In this document: positions 40,861 to 43,532 of the stretch, piece by piece | Layout of the letters: each line of letters begins with the position of its first letter | Numbering within the stretch: position 1 is the stretch's first letter | Source of the DNA: Oscillospiraceae bacterium | GTDB lineage: Bacteria; Bacillota; Clostridia; Oscillospirales; Oscillospiraceae | Direction of reading: 5' to 3' | DNA: 43,532 bases | Assembly: GCA_017440925.1 (NCBI GenBank) | Contig: JAFSAP010000039.1 | Location: 1 to 43,532, forward strand | Notes under the pieces: model-generated | Databases searched by the model: none | The model's input: the letters and a program-made list of their open reading frames with translations, nothing else | What the model was told of the DNA's origin: nothing | Translations under genes and position numbers: made by a program

Positions 40861-41289
40861 ATGGAAATTGCCGCCCTCTATGATTTTGCAGAGCAACAGA
40901 ATATAGAGGTGATCCCCTTCCCCATGGAAGCAAACGGTTCCATGTCCATTATGACGGAGGAGGGGTCCTGCTTTATCGGAATGGATGCCTCCGTCCGGGA
41001 TGGCCATGTACAGGAGCGGGTGCATCTGGGCCACGAGCTGGGCCACTGTGCCACCGGAAGCTTTTACAACATTTATGCCGCCATCGACTGCCGTCAGCGC
41101 CATGAGAATAAGGCTAACAAGTGGGCCATTCAAAAGCTGATCCCTGTGGATGACCTGGACGATGCTGTGGCAGAAGGCTGCCACGAAATCTGGGAGCTGG
41201 CAGACCGGTTCGGTGTTACGGAGGACTTTGTCCGCAAAGCTGTCTGCTATTATGTCCATGGCAATCTGGCCACGGAGCTTTACTTTTAA
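40861..41289 (+). CDS. ImmA/IrrE-family metallopeptidase
   Basis: The 142-residue protein carries the HEXXH zinc motif HELGH (His58, Glu59, His62) and the downstream HENKANKWAI segment that supplies the third ligand, Glu82. In ICEBs1 and related systems such proteases cleave the paired XRE repressor after a signal. The ribosome site AAGGAG overlaps the repressor stop codon (TAG), so the two are co-translated. Length and motifs are complete. Confidence 0.9.
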   Translation: MEIAALYDFAEQQNIEVIPFPMEANGSMSIMTEEGSCFIGMDASVRDGHVQERVHLGHELGHCATGSFYNIYAAIDCRQRHENKANKWAIQKLIPVDDLDDAVAEGCHEIWELADRFGVTEDFVRKAVCYYVHGNLATELYF

Positions 41290-41295
41290 AAAAGA

Positions 41296-41320
41296 AACTG
41301 CCGCCATGAGGCGGCAGTTT
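41296..41320. terminator. bidirectional terminator
   Basis: AAACTGCCGCC-ATGA-GGCGGCAGTTT between the convergent ImmA-like and PHP genes. Confidence 0.85.
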
Positions 41321-42087
41321 TAAATTTTTCTGAGGGATACAGTTTCCAGCAGGCGGAGGCCATAGCGGTTAACGATTTCCATGGCCTTATCCTCTGCATC
41401 CATTCGCTTCAGATGCTCCGGCGCATGGGCGTCACAGCCAATGACCACGCTGCAGCCCTCTTCCGCTGCCAGCTCCCAGAATCTTTCCTGCGGATAATGG
41501 CGACCGGACCAGATGCCCAGCATATTGATCTCCAGCGGCAGGCCGCAGGACTTTGCCTCCTGGCAAAGTCGGCGCATATGGCGGCGGTACACCCTATCCT
41601 CCCCAACATAGCGGATCAGATCCGGGTGGGCAAAATAGGTAAACAAGCCTGTCTGCATGGCATCCATAGACTGGCGGCAGTAGCCATCCAAAATGGAAAC
41701 ATCCTCTGTTGCCCGGCCTGCATAGGGCTGCCCTGCCTCATTTCCCAGGAAGTGCTGGCCCAGAATTGCGTACTCGATACCATGATCCTTTAAGATGGGC
41801 AGCAGCTTGGGCAAGGAACCAGGGTAATATTCCAACTCCAGACCCAAGGGAATATCAATATTTCCTGCATATTTCTTCCGCAGGGCCAGGATGGTGTCGC
41901 AATAATCCCGAAGCTGCTCCAGCTCCATGCGGATCGTGGAATGGTAGTTATCTGGAAAGCACTGAGGCGCATGGTCAGAAAAGCCCAGGATGGAAAATCC
42001 GCTTTCAAGGGCCGCCTTTACGTAGCTTTCCTCATCACCTGTGGCATGATTGCAGCGCCAGGTATGGGTGTGGTAATTGGCGATCAT
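41320..42087 (-). CDS. PHP-domain phosphatase (histidinol-phosphatase-like)
   Basis: The 255-residue protein has the PHP trinuclear metal motifs: YHTHTWRCNHATG at the N-terminus, GFSDHAPQCFP, GLELEYY, ILGQHF, YFAHPDLIRY and GCDAHAPEHL. This is the HisJ/HisK type that dephosphorylates histidinol phosphate. No other his gene is nearby, so another phosphoester substrate is possible. GAGGTGAG precedes the ATG. Confidence 0.88.
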   Translation of the reverse strand: MIANYHTHTWRCNHATGDEESYVKAALESGFSILGFSDHAPQCFPDNYHSTIRMELEQLRDYCDTILALRKKYAGNIDIPLGLELEYYPGSLPKLLPILKDHGIEYAILGQHFLGNEAGQPYAGRATEDVSILDGYCRQSMDAMQTGLFTYFAHPDLIRYVGEDRVYRRHMRRLCQEAKSCGLPLEINMLGIWSGRHYPQERFWELAAEEGCSVVIGCDAHAPEHLKRMDAEDKAMEIVNRYGLRLLETVSLRKI

Positions 42088-42182
42088 GGTGTCTCACCTC
42101 GGTTTTACAATATAGTATATGATAACAGAAGGGAGAAGGTTCGTCAATGAATGGTTCTTCCGTAACTTGCTCCGAATATGAC

Positions 42183-42215
42183 AAAAACCGGAGACTATCC
42201 GTCTCCGGTTTTCTT
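42183..42215 (-). terminator. terminator of the 42229 gene
   Basis: AAAACCGGAGAC-TATCC-GTCTCCGGTTTT, with a T-rich tail on the minus strand. Confidence 0.75.
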
Positions 42216-42228
42216 TTTCTATGGTGAA

Positions 42229-43179
42229 TCAGTTCTGCAGATACCAGTCTTCAATCCACATATAGAAGTTATAATTTCCGCTATATCGGTAGGGGCCCGC
42301 AACAGCCAGCTGCTTAAAGGTAATGGGCTTGTCAAATTTAAATGTTTTTACAACCTCAGAATTGTTTTTCACATTATAAGTGCCAATTTTTTCCCATTTA
42401 CTGTTAATCTTGGCATAAACGGTAAATTTTCCATATGGATTGCCGGATTTAACATCAGATATCTGAAAGTGTAATGTGAATTTGGTGCAATTCTTTACCG
42501 TTTTATCAAATACCAAAGGTGTGGTATTTGTTCCACCAACACTGACCCGCTTGGTACTCCAATCACAAGGCAGACTTGCATAGTAACCTTTCACATTACC
42601 AGATGTCTTGCCGCATAATGTGCATTTCTTGGGTGATTCATAGGTTGCATCAATCCATTTGTGGGCCAGGGCTTTTCCTGTAGTATCGCCGCAACGGCTG
42701 CATTTGGAGGGACTTGAACATGTTGCTGCAGAATAGAGATGCCCTAACGAATCTCCTTCCGTTTTATGACATAGGGTACATGTTTTGGGATCCGTGCAGG
42801 TAGCAGGTTCATATGTATGATTAAGCGAATTGCCCACTGTTTTTCCACAGTTGCTGCACATTTCAGGATGCTCACAAGTTGCCGGTTGAAAATCATGGCC
42901 TAAAATGCACCTGAGAGAGCCCCCTGCTCCAATCAATAACACAAGAAATACCAAAGCAACGAGAAGCAAAGGCACCTGCTTATTATTGTGAAGCATGTCA
43001 CCAAAACCGCGTTTTATCGTTCTGACATACCCGCACGTAACACATCTGCCTGTCTGGTTGATGGTCTGACACTTGGGACAGACCCAAGCAGCAAATTTCA
43101 TATCCTCCTGGTTGTTTTCATTCCCTTGATCATAGGAATTCTGTGTGTGTTGATTATACTTCTCTTGATCTGGATTCAT
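42229..43179 (-). CDS. membrane protein with zinc ribbon and Cys/His repeats
   Basis: The 316-residue protein has an N-terminal zinc ribbon (WVCPKCQTINQTGRCVTCGYV) and a single membrane helix (VPLLLVALVFLVLLIGAGG). Four repeats of about 24 residues follow, of the type GHxxxxATCxxPxxCxxCGxTxGxxL. The C-terminal beta-rich domain resembles carbohydrate-binding or discoidin-like modules (FTLHFQISDVKSGNPYGKF; YRYSGNYNFYMWIEDW). The start is uncertain: the longest frame begins at 43242, upstream of a TATAAT (43224-43219), so ATG 43179 or 43191 is more likely. The ribbon would be cytoplasmic and the repeats outside. Function unknown. Confidence 0.75.
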   Translation of the reverse strand: MNPDQEKYNQHTQNSYDQGNENNQEDMKFAAWVCPKCQTINQTGRCVTCGYVRTIKRGFGDMLHNNKQVPLLLVALVFLVLLIGAGGSLRCILGHDFQPATCEHPEMCSNCGKTVGNSLNHTYEPATCTDPKTCTLCHKTEGDSLGHLYSAATCSSPSKCSRCGDTTGKALAHKWIDATYESPKKCTLCGKTSGNVKGYYASLPCDWSTKRVSVGGTNTTPLVFDKTVKNCTKFTLHFQISDVKSGNPYGKFTVYAKINSKWEKIGTYNVKNNSEVVKTFKFDKPITFKQLAVAGPYRYSGNYNFYMWIEDWYLQN

Positions 43180-43532
43180 AGAATGCACCATCCATTCGGT
43201 TGGAATTTGTAAGGTATAATTATATCGTAAATTGTAGTTCAAGATACCTTGATGTTGATGATTATACTATATCACAATAAGAAATACAAGTAATACTAGA
43301 GATAATAATATCCCCTATACGTGTTATACCCATGCACTTCATCAGAAATCTTACCCACAACCAAAGCATGCGTAGGTCGTCATCAAAATCCTCATATAAA
43401 TGTTGCATTTTTATCCCTAACTAATATGCTTCGCATGGCTCGCCAGAGGCTCGTTTCAGTACTGTGGTACACCAGCTTTTGAGCTGGTGTACCGCGACAT
43501 GCCACTGGCATGTCGCATTTAATCATTCGAGC
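43180..43532. other. non-coding end of window with hairpins
   Basis: A minus-strand TATAAT at 43224-43219 probably serves the 42229 gene. The next ~200 bp is AT-rich with nothing recognised. Near the edge are two hairpins, GTACACCAGC-TTTTGA-GCTGGTGTAC (about 43467-43492) and CGACATGCCA-C-TGGCATGTCG (about 43495-43515), resembling an intergenic repeat or terminator for a gene beyond the window. Confidence 0.45.

Overview
The window looks like chromosome of a gut-type, moderately GC-rich Clostridia member (Oscillospiraceae-like). The basis is Gram-positive ribosome binding sites throughout, a Spo0A response regulator with perfect 0A boxes in its promoter, an ICE end of the Tn1549/Tn4451 recombinase type, PepF and M18 peptidases, and cell-surface proteins with InlB-type and DUF285 repeats. 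No species is claimed.

Layout. 1-3234: right end of an integrative conjugative element (sigma-like factor, small HTH protein, a 0.45-kb non-coding stretch that folds well, TnpW-family protein, large serine recombinase). 3235-6250: a tRNA-Gly(CCC) locus broken up by a short island with a TetR regulator and an intracellular GH79-like glycosidase. An intact tRNA-Gly(CCC) lies inside, and 3' and 5' tRNA halves lie at the outer edges. 6325-20976: ordinary chromosome. It holds a VOC protein, a MarR-MATE efflux operon with paired operators, a PhoP/PhoR-like two-component system, the divergent cysteine synthesis pair cysK/cysE, tcdA, a DUF1292 protein, a two-gene operon of secreted and anchored surface proteins, and a PpiC-C39 peptidase lipoprotein. 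21060-24149: one gene for a membrane protein with a cytoplasmic TIR domain and about 24 extracellular DUF285 (BspA-like) repeats, laid out like a Toll-like receptor.

24525-35455: a roughly 10.9-kb integrative element inserted in the 3' part of spo0A. It is bounded by 41-bp identical direct repeats inside a longer homologous stretch. It carries its own copy of the last ~64 Spo0A codons, so the host gene stays intact, and the original 3' end is stranded beside the TIR gene at 24332. The element encodes a tyrosine integrase, a possible replication initiator, two related proteins of unknown function, a GIY-YIG nuclease gene with two in-frame TAG codons, an SprT-like protease, a small serine recombinase, a two-gene zinc-ribbon cargo operon, two XRE regulators and a WYL regulator. 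An 18-bp palindrome recurs in front of the WYL and GIY-YIG genes.

35222-43532: spo0A, pepF and an M18 aminopeptidase. Then comes a compact switch in which an ImmR/ImmA-like repressor-protease pair is divergent from an operon for a small membrane protein and a Spo0A-type DNA-binding protein without a receiver domain. A perfect 0A box and repressor palindromes lie between them. Last are a PHP phosphatase and a membrane protein with Cys/His repeats. The strongest leads are the TIR-DUF285 receptor-like gene, the element in spo0A, and the receiver-less Spo0A switch.
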